Shown here: positions 1 through 11,825 of the stretch, piece by piece | Layout of the letters: each line of letters opens with the position of its first letter | How positions within the stretch are numbered: position 1 is the stretch's first letter | Source: Platynereis dumerilii | Lineage: Eukaryota; Annelida; Polychaeta; Phyllodocida; Nereididae | Length of the DNA stretch: 64,000 nt | Assembly (NCBI GenBank): GCA_026936325.1 | Contig: JAPTHN010000076.1 | Span: forward strand, 1,054,001 to 1,118,000 | Reading direction: 5' to 3' | Program-made: the position numbers and the translations under genes | Notes under the pieces: model-generated | What the model saw: only the letters and a program-made list of their open reading frames with translations | Told to the model about the DNA's origin: nothing | Databases searched by the model: none

Positions 1-215
1 GAAAAGACTGGGAGTCTGTCACATGTAGTTCAACATACCCTTATTCATTCAGTGATGTCTAGGGCCTTTCTGTTGCCTCAGCACAGAAGACTGGATACAA
101 ACTGCCTCCATTAAATTTTCAAAAGGCTCGAACCAAATTCAGTTCCAGGATAGAAATACAACCCACGACCTCACACCGGTGGTTGCATAAACAGGAACTG
201 TTAACCGTAACTTGG
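1..215 (-). repeat. tRNA-derived SINE, degenerate copy (same family as 8573-8870)
   Basis: This stretch aligns by eye along its length with the better-preserved SINE at 8573-8870: 'gactgggagtctg', 'cagcacagaagactggatac', 'cctccatt', 'ggctcg' and 'attcagttcc' occur in the same order. The tRNA-like head is at the high-coordinate end (about 165-210) and is badly decayed, with no clean B box. The left edge of the window cuts the copy, so its 3' tail is not visible. It is non-coding. Confidence 0.7.
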
Positions 216-989
216 TTTCAGCTCATGTACATGCCATTCGGCTTTAACCACCTTACTATGATTACAAATTGCATTATTTGAAATGATTTGATATTTGAGC
301 AATAATTTGAAACATGAAAAATCTAACAACAGGAAATTATCTATTTTTACAGAAAATGGCACAAGATTAAATTTAATACTGCAATGTTGCAATGGTAGAT
401 ACTTAAAAATGTCATATCCTTTTACGATAATCAGATTGTTGATGATCTTGATATTAAAATTAATCAGAATGCACCAAATTTTTAAATATTGTTTCATTTC
501 AATTTTATTCTTAAAAATTGCTGTGAATGTCAGATGAAACATGAACTACATGTATAATATAATATAATGGGTAACACCTTATATAGTCAATTCTAAAAAA
601 TGTAGGCAACTTTTAATAGCTCGTTCAGTTGGATAACCATTACATGCAACCAAACAATTTTTAGTTTTAAAGCAGACTTCCAAATAGACAATTACATATA
701 AATATTCGATATTCCATTTGAAAGTAAGTATGGGCCTATTTTAGTCTCTATAAACTTAAAACTCAGAAATTGATTCTAAAAGTTCACAACATTTAAAGTT
801 ATTCTCATTCATAATGTTTGTCTATATATCAGTGATATGGCATTGACACTGGAGCTTTATTAACCAGAAAATATGAGCAGCTGTGAAATTGTGAATCCAC
901 AATCAAAGCACTCTCTTTTTCAAAATATGGTGTCTTTCATGCTATAACCACGCTTATTTCCATGGAAGCAGCCTTAAACAATTTCAAGT
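216..989. other. AT-rich stretch without recognised features
   Basis: I see no domain, RNA gene or repeat here. Open frames on both strands overlap one another, are rich in I/N/L/K and look like chance frames in AT-rich DNA. Confidence 0.5.
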
Positions 990-1165
990 CCATGTTAACA
1001 TATGACGTTGGGTCCCTGGTTCAAATCCAGCTCTTTTTATAGCTCATCTGAACTGCTGTCTCTATCATCCTTTGCCTCATTGCTATATCCTACTCCTGTC
1101 CTAATCAGCCAACCAAGTGCATAAATACAGGACATAAAGCCTCAATCATCATTCAATCTGTCTCA
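990..1165 (+). repeat. SINE fragment, plus orientation (family of 27252-27612)
   Basis: A B-box-like 'ggttcaaatcc' at 1018-1028 is followed by a tail domain also found reversed at 27252-27380: 'tatcatcctt', 'accaagtgcataaatacagg', 'ataaagcctcaatcat'. Shared order in opposite orientation identifies a dispersed SINE-like family. No A box or target-site duplication was found, so this is a partial copy. Confidence 0.55.
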
Positions 1166-1214
1166 CATGCACCGATTGCGGGCTGCCTGATGACATTTTG
1201 CTAATGATTATTAT

Positions 1215-1325
1215 TTTACAAATTTCGGTTCCCTAACCCAACCATGTAGAGGACTGAACCCAGTACCTGAAGCACAATAGCCTAGACAGTGTCTTATCTA
1301 CTGGAACACCTGTTTCCATGGATAT
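1215..1325 (-). repeat. tRNA-like SINE head, minus strand
   Basis: The reverse complement carries an A-box-like 'ccagtagataagac' and, about 40 bases on, a B-box-like 'gggttcagtcctc' (plus 1251-1263). The arms do not fold into a full cloverleaf, so I read it as a SINE head or tRNA pseudogene rather than a tRNA gene. Confidence 0.45.
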
Positions 1326-1779
1326 ATTATAGGATTGACATGGAGCCTCCTCTAAAGTGTTTTCATGGCATTTCAGTTACTGATGACCAGTGACACAGAA
1401 CATTGACATTTAAAAGACATCGACATTTAAAGGGAGGCAGAATCCCACTGGGACATTGCAAGATTTATATGGTTTTCGCAGATTACTTACAGGGTTTGCG
1501 GAGTACATGGCATTAAGAAAATCGAAAAAAGTGGACTAATCGCATCAAATGAAATCACAGGGGATTGGAACACTGTTGTTTTACAGCAGCGTGAATACAA
1601 AAATTGGACTATTTCTTTCTTGAAGGTTGATGCCCTAAAGACAAAAAAATGCAAGAAAGGTTCAGATAAGTTGAACTTCCTACTTCTGTTAAATCAATTG
1701 TGACTTTGAACTTAAGCTGTTAGCCATGGTGATCAATCAACTTTAAACCAAGGGTCTCAAAACTACCGGCCCCGCCTGG

Positions 1780-3100
1780 CTGTAGCAATAAGCATGGCAA
1801 CCACAGAATGCCTTACAGATGATTTCATATTTGTAGACATTGATCAAATAGAAAAATATTTTGCAAAATTTCTGGTCTGACATCAGAAAATTATGCGAGG
1901 TGATTGGTCAAGTTGCCCATTGCGTGTCACTTTTTTCAGCTTGCTTCAAGCAAGTGATGCTTACTGGAAAAATTATGTCATAATTTTGACCAATAGTATG
2001 CTGCAAAGGCCAACTTGGTATTGTGACAGTTGTTTACACATGTCAAACCGCAATCCACATGAACTCATTTCTTCATGATCTGTTGTATTTCACACTCCTG
2101 TGTACAACAGTTGATTGTTTCAATTGATTTTAAATCAGTTTCAAGCTTAATCATTATTCTCTGAATGGCTTCACATCTATTTACACTAAATTATCATGCT
2201 TTGACCAAAAGCATAGCTATGACATCAGTAAGGGACTATTCAGAATTTATGACTGGGTTGAGGGGGAGATGGGAGTTTTACCTGAGTGGGTGCTACATGT
2301 GCAAGCTTCACTTTTTACCTTTTGTCCAGATCTAGAATGTATGTGCCTTGCAGGCTAAATAGAATTTATGACTTGGGGGAATAGGAGTTTTGCCCAACGG
2401 ATCACCAATTTTTCACACATGTTTCATGGGGAGAACTTATTACTAAAAGAAAAGGGGACACACTAAAGATCCACATGGATCCACATGGAATGTATGAGAG
2501 GTACAAGTAAGCTTGAAACCAAAGGGGGGTATACATTTTTCTGCAGAAAGTTCCAACAAAACTCCAAACCCCTCCTCCCCCACCCCCCCGAATCATAAAT
2601 TCTGAATGGTCCCTCAGGACTGGATGGTGGCCCAGTGAAGTTGCCAATATTCACAAGAAAATCACAGTGGGAATCAGATCAGAGACCCCGCAATTGGTAG
2701 CCCATTGTCCTGCAGCCTGAGCTGAGCCCCTCCTCTGAGAAAATGTTACATTCACAATTATACATATTTATTTTCTGTATAAACAGTCATTAACATGGAT
2801 CACCTGATCCCAATTGTCTGAATGCACAGTATTGGAATTGCAGAATGTGTGTGCTAAAAATGTGTGAAGCACAAACTCTCACTTGAAACTGCTAAAGCCA
2901 GTCTCTGTTAGGAGATCAATGGCTTAGAATGCCTTGGTCACCCATGTAAAACGCTATGTCACTTTTCAGGAGAGAGTGGTGTCATACCTTCTCTCGACCA
3001 ATGAAAATTGCAAGAAAAATGATGTATTTTCTACCTCAAATGTCTACAAATATGAAATTGTCCCATTGTTTGGGAATGCGTGCCAAAATAGCTGAATTTT
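1780..3100. repeat. Degenerate inverted repeat arms (possible old DNA element)
   Basis: 'gatttcatatttgtagacat' near 1822 reappears inverted near 3040-3060 as 'atgtctacaaatatgaaatt', and flanking sequence matches weakly on both sides ('attggtcaag' near 1905 against the reverse of 'tctcgaccaatg' near 2993). The arms are diverged and I could not fix termini or a target duplication. A separate better-defined element (2232-2613) lies between the arms. Confidence 0.35.
2232..2613. mobile_element. Short inverted-repeat DNA element, non-autonomous
   Basis: Left end GGGACTATTCAGAATTTATG (2232) mirrors the right end, whose reverse complement reads GGGACCATTCAGAATTTATG (ending 2613), one mismatch in 20. 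Both ends continue into a G-rich run and 'ggagtttt'. A third copy of 'agaatttatgact...gggg...aggagtttt' lies inside at 2357-2395. No clear target duplication was found, so the superfamily is undecided. It holds no credible coding frame. Confidence 0.7.
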
Positions 3101-3259
3101 GTTCTGAGATTTTGAAGATTTCATAAATCTACATTGAAAATAAATTTCAATATAGAAAATGAAGCTGTTAACTCTCTAAGTCCTGCCCCCCCCGCCTGAC
3201 ATATTTGGCAAATAAGAATTGGGTATTAATACAGCATTTAGAGGCGAACTTTTCAAGTG

Positions 3260-5405
3260 TGGCATTCATGACCTTTGTAAACCTTTCTCTGCATGGGAAA
3301 TCCAAATGCCATCTTCCATGTTAATACAAAAATAAAATAAAGCTAATGCAAAACCCTGATCGGTTGCTGGGCTTGGTCTCCAAAATAAGCTGCCAGTTGC
3401 CCTGATTTTGCAGGGTATCTGTTGGAGGGTGCCTGTGTTAGACAGTACATTGCATTTGTATAGCAGTCCCATTTGCACACTCTGCCAAAACAAGCCCTTA
3501 GCAATACAGCAGCCAAAAGGTCAGCTAATCAAGTGATCACACAAGCCAATAGGTCAATGAGTCAGCGAATTAAGGGATAAACCCTTCTAGCTATTAAGCC
3601 CCCTTAAGAAATTGCCCTGAGTCGGGTTAGGCCCTTAAGTTGATGTGATGAGGTTAATGGTTTGTGAAGAAATCGTTGGACGAATCAATTCTCTGCTAAC
3701 ATGTTAGACGTTTAACTGAATCGTTTAAGTTGTACTATTTGAACTAGAAGATGGGCAGAACAACTCTGCAGAACTGGCAGTGTCAGAGTGAAGTTGTTGA
3801 AAATGCTTGTCAGTTCTAAGCCTTTTTTGTACTAGCTATATCTGACTTTTTGTTTAAATGGTAGAATTCTCTTCTATGGGACTTATACATTCTTTAGTGT
3901 CTCTTCTAATAACACTCCCATGCAGATGCTGCAAATTCAACATTATAGGCCTCCTTAATAAGTCGTAGGCTACAGACATAAACACATATGTTATAGTAAG
4001 CAATTTTTGTATCAATGTCTTAACCTATAAAAAAACTTATATGTAAGTTATCTTAACAGTAAATCGATTCATCAAGGTAAGGAAAACCTACTGCGAAACT
4101 TTTTCCGTGTGAAACATCATCAAAGATCGTGTACATCATTTTCAATGCAAAAGTTGCCCTAAAAACCTTAATAGTCATCCGATTTTCAAAATTTAAAAAC
4201 CTGCATACATCAAGTAAACTCCTCCGCATTCAATGCACTTATTCATTTTGTTTTATTTGCAATATTAAGCTCGCAAAAGGCGTTTCAGCGCTCGGCGTTG
4301 TGAGGATGCAAAGTTTCTAAAACCCATAGAGAACAACATACTAGTGGCAAATCCAGGATTATTTTTGGAGGGGGGATATTTGCAATGTTTTTTTTTAATA
4401 AATGAAGTTTCCTTTTTTTGGGGGGGGGGGGGTTGCAGAAATAATTGAAGTTTACTTTTATTTCACACATCCTTATAGTTGTGTCAGATTTTCATGAAAC
4501 AAAGGGGATTGGAATTTTTTTTTATGGGCAACTCTTCATAGAAATGCCTACTTTTAGATATTAAATCTTTTTATTTCATGCCTTATACCCTCAGGTTCAT
4601 GGTAAGATCGATACAGTACCCTTTTTTAAGGGTACTTTTCTTGTTATCGTAGTGCGTGACTTATATAATTTCATGATTTCTCACGTAAAAGTTATTTTGA
4701 GACTCCACCAGAAAGCTTTAGATAAAGCCATTGTTCGATCTAATAAGTATACACATTGCAATGAAATTCAGTGTTTTACTGGTTCACAAAAGACAGTACA
4801 GAGGCACTTCAGATAATAATTGAACAGTTGCGGCTGGATACATATAGTGGTTTCCAACAGCTGACACCTATAGCATTTATTTTCGTAAATTTTGAAAAAT
4901 ATTTATTTTCTAAACAAAGACAGTCTGAGGTTGAAAAGGCACTATTATCAAAAGAAAACATTATAAAACAATTCCAGTTATGATTTTCGGATGTATCATG
5001 CAGGTGAACTATCATGAATGCAATCGGTTTTTGGAAAACCAAACTTAAAAGCAAAAACACCATACGGCACATCAAAAAACCAATTCCGTCTTGAACTTTT
5101 TAGAGGCAAAGCCTATATATTTTCTTTAGTGACAGTAGCCTACTTCAGTAAGGCAAATGCTGTGCAGTGTCTTGAACTTATTGAAGTACAGATGATTCCA
5201 TTCAAAGTACTTTGTGTTCCCAAGAGGACGGGATCTTTCTCCTTGGCTGGACATGGGTAACACATGTAGATAATTAGTACATAGAGATGGTCATTACAGT
5301 CTTTATCTGAATCACATCCAGCTGGGATCTAGGCCTATGGCCTTGACCTGGCTCGGTGATATCCTCAGGCAGCAAGGTGTGATTCCCATCGCGACAAGGT
5401 ATTAG
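3260..5405. other. No recognised gene; scattered low-complexity tracts
   Basis: A poly-G/T patch at 4340-4440 ('gtggcaaatccagg' followed by long G runs) resembles remnants of the CAGTGGCG-type elements at 6423 and 13338. A 70-residue frame at 4771-4983 has no recognisable family. Nothing else can be supported. Confidence 0.4.
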
Positions 5406-5409
5406 TTTA

Positions 5410-5712
5410 GACACCAATTTCTGGGGTTCTAACTTAACAAAAACCGCATTTTAGAACACTATAATAAGCTGACTAACTGACTTAGACACACGCTTCTTCA
5501 ATTACAAGCATTGTATAGGCCTACGTATTTTATGAATTATTTTTTGCAAATATCTTCTTGAAAGGTACAGATAAAGAAACGTATGAGGTACGCTAGCTGC
5601 AAGACATCGCATTTCTGGGTTCTAATATGCATTTTTTGTCAGCAACCAGTCGCCGTCAAGTCGGAATCTATCTGACAAAAATGCATGTAAGAACCCTCAA
5701 AATCGGTGTCAC
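5410..5712. mobile_element. Small palindromic element (MITE-like)
   Basis: 'gacaccaatttctggggttc' at 5410-5429 is mirrored by 'agaaccctcaaaatcggtgt' ending near 5709 (a few mismatches). An inner pair, 'gggttctaatatgcattttt' near 5616 and 'aaaaatgcatgtaagaaccc' near 5677, forms a second nested hairpin. Target duplication is not clear. No coding capacity. Confidence 0.6.
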
Positions 5713-5714
5713 AC

Positions 5715-6420
5715 TAAATACGCAACACAATTCCATCAAGCAAATGTCTGACGAGTGCTCCTTCAAGTAAACCAGATCGAAAAGTGGTTAATGCTATCAC
5801 ATCAGGAATTGAGAGTTCATTTAACCAAGTATTTAGTGGTTAGCAAATGGCTCTATTGAATTGAGACAATTTGTCTTTATTTTCTTATAAATTGCTGGAT
5901 GTCTGCCCACATGAGAATACGTAAAGATTTTGTAAAAGCGGAGTATTCTGTGTAAATTAACCAGCACAAAATAAATTCAATTAGAAATATGATCACATGT
6001 TACGTAAACTAAATATTTTCTTTATCAAATATTTAAAATTTGTACGATTCCCAGAAGTGACAACTTGCTTTGCTTCTAAAATCAAATTAGGCATACAGCA
6101 TAAAAGGACCTCGTGGTAATAAAGGTGTCAGGTTATTAAATTAGAAGAACCGATGCTTTTGAATTTGATAGATGATACATGGTTTGTAATCTTTCACAAT
6201 TATTGCAGATGATACAGGTATGTTCATGATCAAATGATAACCTGAATGTGGTCAGTCTGGCCAATTAAGCAGGTAAGACACCATTTTTTAATTACTGCGA
6301 AGATTTAAAGGAGTGTCCACTCGATAAAAGGAGTGTTAATGGGCATGTTGATATGAATGGAAATGGAAAAAAATGGCGTCTTGGGGAAACTGGAGTAGGT
6401 TGTGACATTAATTATTTGAC
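5715..6420. other. No recognised feature
   Basis: AT-rich sequence in which I found no open frame, RNA gene or repeat worth naming. Confidence 0.5.
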
Positions 6421-6422
6421 GT

Positions 6423-6618
6423 CAGTGGCGTCCCTATGGGGGGCACGAGGGGGGGGCACGTGCCCCCCATATGGACCTGTGTCCCCCAGGTGCCCCCCAT
6501 ATGAACTTTCCAACTCCGGCTAAATTATACAATTAGTATAGTTGGTGCCCCCAAGAGAATCACGTACCCCCCCCCCAGGTGCCCCCCCCCCATTCGAGAC
6601 CGCCCAGTTACGCCACTG
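6423..6618. mobile_element. hAT-type MITE with 8-bp target duplication
   Basis: The 196-bp element begins CAGTGGCGTCCC and ends CAGTTACGCCACTG, giving inverted ends CAGTGGCG/CGCCACTG. It is bounded by an exact 8-bp direct repeat tttgacgt (6415-6422 and 6619-6626), the duplication length of hAT transposons. The interior is G- and C-rich ('tgccccccat' repeated) and non-coding. The intact duplication suggests a fairly young insertion. Confidence 0.85.
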
Positions 6619-6849
6619 TTTGACGTCTGGCTACTTTGTTAAAAACACAATAGAAAGAGAGAAGCTTTGACAGGCAATCTTAATGTCAAATATCAATGAC
6701 CTCCTGGATATAATTGAACAAAGTTTAAACATAAATGGACCTATAGTAAAATGATGGTATTTTAAAAAATGTCAGGTAAATGGCACAACTTGGTCCGGTG
6801 GACTAATAGTCACCGTGTTGGTTTTTCATTTCACCAAAAACTGGGGGAA

Positions 6850-7110
6850 CTGGCACATTGACCCCAGTCTCCCTACCTGTCTTTAATTCGAAAAAGATTA
6901 CGGGGAACAGGGGCACATTGGGACGCTTTTAACGTCTACTAATTTTGTTCAATGCTGAAAAAAAAAACAGAGGAACTCAGATGTTTGCATGAATATCACC
7001 AATACTATTGAACTTAAATGCAAGGCATAATAAACTAGACTGCACCTACACTTTTGCAGCCAGAGAGCAAAATTTGTGTCATAAAAATGACTGTCCCAAT
7101 GTGCCCCTTC
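6850..7110. repeat. Inverted pair of a 15-bp G-rich motif
   Basis: GGGGCACATTGGGAC at 6910-6924 has an exact reverse complement at 7093-7107. A related phrase 'ggcacattgaccc' lies near 6851, and a one-mismatch copy GGGGCACAATGGGAC is at 14008-14022 after a similar 'ggggaac' lead-in (6902 and 13984). This looks like part of a dispersed element whose termini I could not fix. Confidence 0.45.
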
Positions 7111-7332
7111 TAATAAGAAGATTAGGAAACCATCAGGTAACTGTGAATGAGGTGGCACAGCCAGTTTGCAAGTTGAAAAGAAGAAAAAATACTTTTCTTG
7201 TGGACCGCCAATCTGCTAAAAACTCTAATATAGTTTTGAGCTATTGGTTAATAGCTTAGACCACATAATTAGAGAAGGGCCATTTACAGAAATCATTACA
7301 TTCTAGTACATGTATGCATGTACAATTGTATT

Positions 7333-7454
7333 TCTACCCACCTACCTACCTACCTATACCCACCTACTTACCTAGTAATACCTATAGGTACCCACCTTCC
7401 TCTTCACCTATCTACCTACCCCTAGTCCCCTACCTACCTACCTACCTACCTACC
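7333..7454 (+). repeat. Imperfect CTAC tetranucleotide microsatellite
   Basis: Interrupted runs of 'cctacctaccta' with variants (cacc, tacc, tcacc) cover about 120 bases. No coding relevance. Confidence 0.9.
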
Positions 7455-7459
7455 ACTTC

Positions 7460-8558
7460 ACCCACACAGCATAATCAGACACCTTTTTAGCCTGCTCCCA
7501 TATTTATTCTGATCACACAACAGTCTATCTAGTGTCCCCTAGAAAGTGAAGTTGAAACTCCACTGAGACTGTTTACAACAGTCAAAGTAAGCAAATGTGA
7601 TGCAAATTTGTTTAAGCAGCAGCAAAGACAAAAGAAATCTAAATGGTATCAACTTATAGAGACTATAGTATATTATTCAGTTGTAATCGATGGGTCTATA
7701 GTCAGAAAAACTGCCTCTAGCTCCCAGAAACAAAGGAAAGGACATGTTGTAAAGCTGTATTCCAAGGCACGGCAAAACATATGCATGTATTCTGCAGAGT
7801 TTGCAAGAGTTGAAACTGGTGTAGTCTACTTTCCGCTCGGTGTGCAAAATGGTTTTATGGATTTTCAGCTTCAAGCCGAAATTTTACAGAAAGTACTATA
7901 TCATCTTTCAGGCTACTGACAATTTTTAATTTACATCCAAAAAGCAAGCAACTGGATATCCTATAGAATCTCAGTATAAAGATAGGCTAAGGTCAAACCC
8001 ATATTTATAACACTGAGTACTATTCTAGCTTTATAATCTTTTCATAATGTATCATATCGTCTTCCAGGCTATTGGAAATTTATTCTTTGCTTAGCATTTC
8101 TACATCTAAATAGCAAGCAATTCAATATAAATAAGAATCTCAGTATAAAGACGGGCTAAAGTTGAACCTTTAAAAAATTGTTCCTTGTGTGTTTACTGTG
8201 ATGTTTACCTCAGCATTGAACACTAGAAAACATACTGTTCTAGTTTTACATCATATATGATAAACTATTGCGGCAACCGTCCATTGCTGAGAGGCTGCCT
8301 AGTATTTCTGAATCTATATTGCAAGCAATTGAATATCCTTTAGAATCAGAGTATAAAGATAGGCTAGGTAGAACCTCAAGTTGTTCTCTGTGTGATTACA
8401 GTTCTCAGGTAAACAGGTAGCCTTTGAACTAAACAGCTCAAGTTGAAAATCAAAGAGTGCACCAAAGCAGCAGATTGGGTAAATGAAAGCCCCTTTGAAA
8501 GAAGTTCAAGCAAAATAGAGCAACTCTAGATAAATTGATTACAGAATAACACAGAGTA
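7460..8558. other. Dispersed internal similarity, no gene recognised
   Basis: The phrase 'agaatctcagtataaagat(a/c)ggcta' recurs at about 7966, 8132 and (shorter) 8343, each preceded by 'gcaagcaa(t/c)t', suggesting a degenerate tandem unit of about 170-210 bp. The 103-residue frame at 7608-7919 matches no family I know. Confidence 0.4.
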
Positions 8559-8572
8559 CATTTCTCAGACGT

Positions 8573-8870
8573 TTGTTTGTTTGTTTGTGTTTTACGCCTC
8601 TGCAGCACGTTAGTGGGCTATATCAAGGCAGGCGATCGCCGTATGATGATGAGGTGAGAAGACTGTGAGTCTGGTACATACCCTATTAATTCAGGGATGC
8701 CCAGGGTCTTTCAGTTGCTCCAGCATAGAACACTGGATACAACCCGCCTCCATTTAATGTCCCATGGGCTCGGACTAAATTGAGTTCCGGGGTGGGATTC
8801 GAACCCACGCCCTCAGAGCCAGTGGTTGTGCAAACAAGCACTCTCAACCATTAGGCCACGGAGGAACTCT
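8573..8870 (-). mobile_element. tRNA-derived SINE with 14-bp target duplication
   Basis: A complete, fairly young retroposon. On the minus strand it opens with a tRNA-like head: A box 'tggcctaatggttgag', B box 'ggttcgaatcc' (plus 8795-8805) with a paired T-arm gtggg/cccac, and flanking 'agttcc'/'ggaact' that could pair. A body of about 200 bp follows, ending in 'gcgtaaaacacaaacaaac' with an AAAC tail (plus 8573-8590). It is bounded by the exact direct repeat catttctcagacgt (8559-8572 and 8871-8884), as expected for LINE-driven retroposition. A decayed relative is at 1-215. It would be transcribed by RNA polymerase III if active. Confidence 0.9.
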
Positions 8871-9255
8871 CATTTCTCAGACGTAAATTGTTTTAAGTGC
8901 ACAAGTCTTTGTGTTATAATTTACCAAACAATAAATGGTAGTTTCACAAACTTATTCAAGACAATGGAAATGTGCACTCTGAATTACAGTCAACAAACTA
9001 CAAGCTTACAGAAATGCACTGGAATGTTCCTTATGAAGTTGTTTTCATATTCTTGCCACATCATTCTGTATGACACAGAAGTAGTGGGTGATATCATATC
9101 CTATACTTCCAATGCTATTAACCAAAGTCACTGACTGAGTCACACCATTGAGGTCAAAACAAGTTTAGCAATGGAAAATTTACAATGCAGTTTCAATGCA
9201 AAGAAAACAGCTAGTTGTGGCATCATTGAACGCCTAAATGCCCTAAATGCAAGTA

Positions 9256-9576
9256 CACTCTTCTCGAAAAAGTTTTATATGGAACTTTAAAGGTTCTATA
9301 AACTGGTATAGATCTTATAAGAACCCTAAAAGGTCCATTACTCAATTTTAAAAAGGTTCCAACAGCAAAACAAAAACAACATTTAGATAATATAGCTGCA
9401 CTGATCTCCCATAATGAACCCCTTTCTCTCAAGTTGGGAGCATAAGGTCCTATCATAGGGCCTTCCCACTAGGTATTGAACCTTTCCAATTCTATTGAAC
9501 CTTTAAAAAAATTAGAACCTTTTTTCAGCGGCGGATTCTTTATATATACCATAAAGAACCTTTTGCGTTAAGAGTG
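9256..9576. mobile_element. CACTCTT-type MITE, copy 1
   Basis: A 321-bp element with inverted ends CACTCTT/AAGAGTG. It matches, in opposite orientation, the element at 9982-10287: 'aaaggttcta', 'ggtccattactcaattttaa', 'aaaggttccaacagcaaa' and 'gggcatt...gggagcataa' occur reversed there. Both cores repeat the hexamer 'gaacct/aggttc'. No transposase frame. Confidence 0.85.
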
Positions 9577-9981
9577 TACTCATCATTCTTCAACTGAAAG
9601 ACAAATACCCAATTTGAAAAAGGCCAAAAAAAACATAATGCATGATAACATAAACATTAGTCTTAAGATGCAGTCAATCTGCAAGATAATGTGACCCATA
9701 TTGCATCCTACTTTCAAAAACAAACATCATCAAATTTCGAAAGTCATCTACATTAACATAAACATCTTAACTTACACAGCAGGTATTTGGCTTATATACA
9801 AAAAATAATATGGATTAAATATTAAGTGAATGTTATATTTTACATCAAGTTTCATGTTGATGTATCATTAATATATGTTTTGAATTACGAGTTACTGTTG
9901 ACACTGTTGACCCTTTTCAAATTGAATGCAATGACTTGAAGTTTATTTCATAGCTGATTAAGTTCACATTATACCATTCGA

Positions 9982-10287
9982 CACTCTTAACGGAAAACGT
10001 TCTTGGCGGTATATAAAAAACCCGCAGTTGAAAAATTTTGTTGAGGTTTCAACTAAATTGAAAAGGTTCAATACTGGAGACAAGACCCCATGTTGGAACT
10101 CCATGCTCCCAACTTAAGAGAAAGGGGTTCCGTTGTGGGAGTTCAGTGCAGCTGGATTACCTAAGTGTTTTTTTTGTTTGCTGTCGGAACCTTTTAAAAG
10201 TTGAGTAATGAACCTTTTAGGGCACTTTATCTATACAAGCTTATAGAACTCTGAAAGGTTCCATATAAAAACCCTATGTTAAGAGTG
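9982..10287. mobile_element. CACTCTT-type MITE, copy 2 (inverted relative to copy 1)
   Basis: A 306-bp element starting CACTCTTAACGG and ending GTTAAGAGTG. It is the same family as 9256-9576 in the other orientation, 405 bp away, so the pair could fold into a long imperfect stem. No clear target duplication beyond one or two bases. Confidence 0.85.
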
Positions 10288-10289
10288 CA

Positions 10290-11825
10290 ATCAAACAGCT
10301 GAATTAACTTTTTGTACGAAATATGGACATTTCAATTAAAAATAAACTGCAGTCAGCAAAAATTCTCTCACTGGTGGTTTGATAGACTTTTTCCATGATG
10401 TCCGTAAGTAAATCAAGCCATTTGTTGTTTTGAAGTGTTTCTTTTTTCTATTTTGTGGACAACTTGTCTTATTCAAGTACACTATTTGACAGGTGGTGAG
10501 AACCTTTCTTTCATTGCCAGACTCAAGAGTAGAGGTTTATTTTCTCCTTGAGATACAATGAAATACACTCCTGCTCAAAAATATGGAATATTTTTTTGAA
10601 AAAAAAAAGTGTCAAATAAATGTAAATTTCGGAGTGTGAATGTAAGTACGGTCCATTGTAAAGGTCAAGTCGTCTTCTCTAATCACTCTTTGAAAGCCTT
10701 AACTACATTTTCTGCATGAATTTTTAATTTTTGGTTTAATGCACCTCACCCTAAAAATTTAACCGTGCTGCTGTAACTTTTCCTGGGGTTAACACAGCAG
10801 CATGCGTTTTAAACTACAGCATGTTCTTCCCTTTAGAGGTCATTGGAGGTAGTTACCATTGAATCAGACCATCATGTGCTAGAGCAGAAGTTGCTAATGT
10901 TGTCAATTTCAATGGAGAATGTTGAAGTATTCAATATTTATGAGCAACGGCGTATATACATGATGTGATGTTGATGGCTATTTACAATATTTTGACAACA
11001 TTGCAGTGGAGTGACGCTTCAACTTAAGGCAACTCCTGTTTTAGGAAGCAAGAAAGAAAATAAAACCCCTGTACACTCTCAGAGAATAGACACAGTTCAG
11101 ATAAGTAATTGAATAAATGACTGCAATAGCAGAATCGAAGCATTTATGATAAAATTTTAACCAAAAAACATAAAGTAAAATAGAGGATCTGCTTTAGAAA
11201 AACTGAAATAATTTACTTATAATACTCCGAAAAACAGACAACTAATTAGCAGTATATATGCTATTGTTACAACCAGATCCAAAGTTATTAGGTTGAGCAA
11301 GAAACATTTGATGTGTTACTGTTAGACACAAATCATGCAGACAATATATTTCTTGGACCAACACACCAAGATTCAAAAGTTATTTTCATGAAATGCAACA
11401 AAAACAACACTCAGCCTATAGATGTTTTATGAAGAACAGCAAATTTGAAAGTGGACTATCATTTTCTCGATTTAAATAATCTAAATTGATGTGTACATTA
11501 TATTGTACTGCATTTAAGACTTATTTGCATACATTGATTTGCAACTAACAATTTTTCAGCTGAGATCCAGGCAATACATGTATACTTACATCATTAACTT
11601 AGCATAATTTGGTCATTTTTACTCAGTCAAAATTGAATAAGTTGCTGATTGAGCGCATAAACAATATATTCTTCAGCAATATGTATGCATATAGGCGTGG
11701 GAGACTTCTTTACTTGTCTATAACATTTTAAAATGCTGAGTGAATCTAAATTTTCTGCCCGATTTGCATTATTTTCTCTATCATGTGGCAGTCCACGCCC
11801 TGTCCATGCATCGGGGACGAACCAT
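10290..11825. other. No recognised gene
   Basis: AT-rich sequence, with a homopolymer-rich patch near 10575-10610. I found no element ends, domains or RNA genes. Confidence 0.45.

Noticed and set aside
2640-2745. tRNA-like sequence near 'ggtagcccattgtcctgcag'
   Set aside because: No acceptable B box at the right distance, so it was not annotated.
5330-5400. SINE head near 'gctcggtgatatcctc'
   Set aside because: Only one weak box is present and no second copy was found in the window.
8795-8870. tRNA gene on the minus strand
   Set aside because: A and B boxes are good, but the sequence is the head of a 298-bp SINE with a target duplication. The same caution applies near 1.25, 21.25, 27.55 and 40.92 kb.
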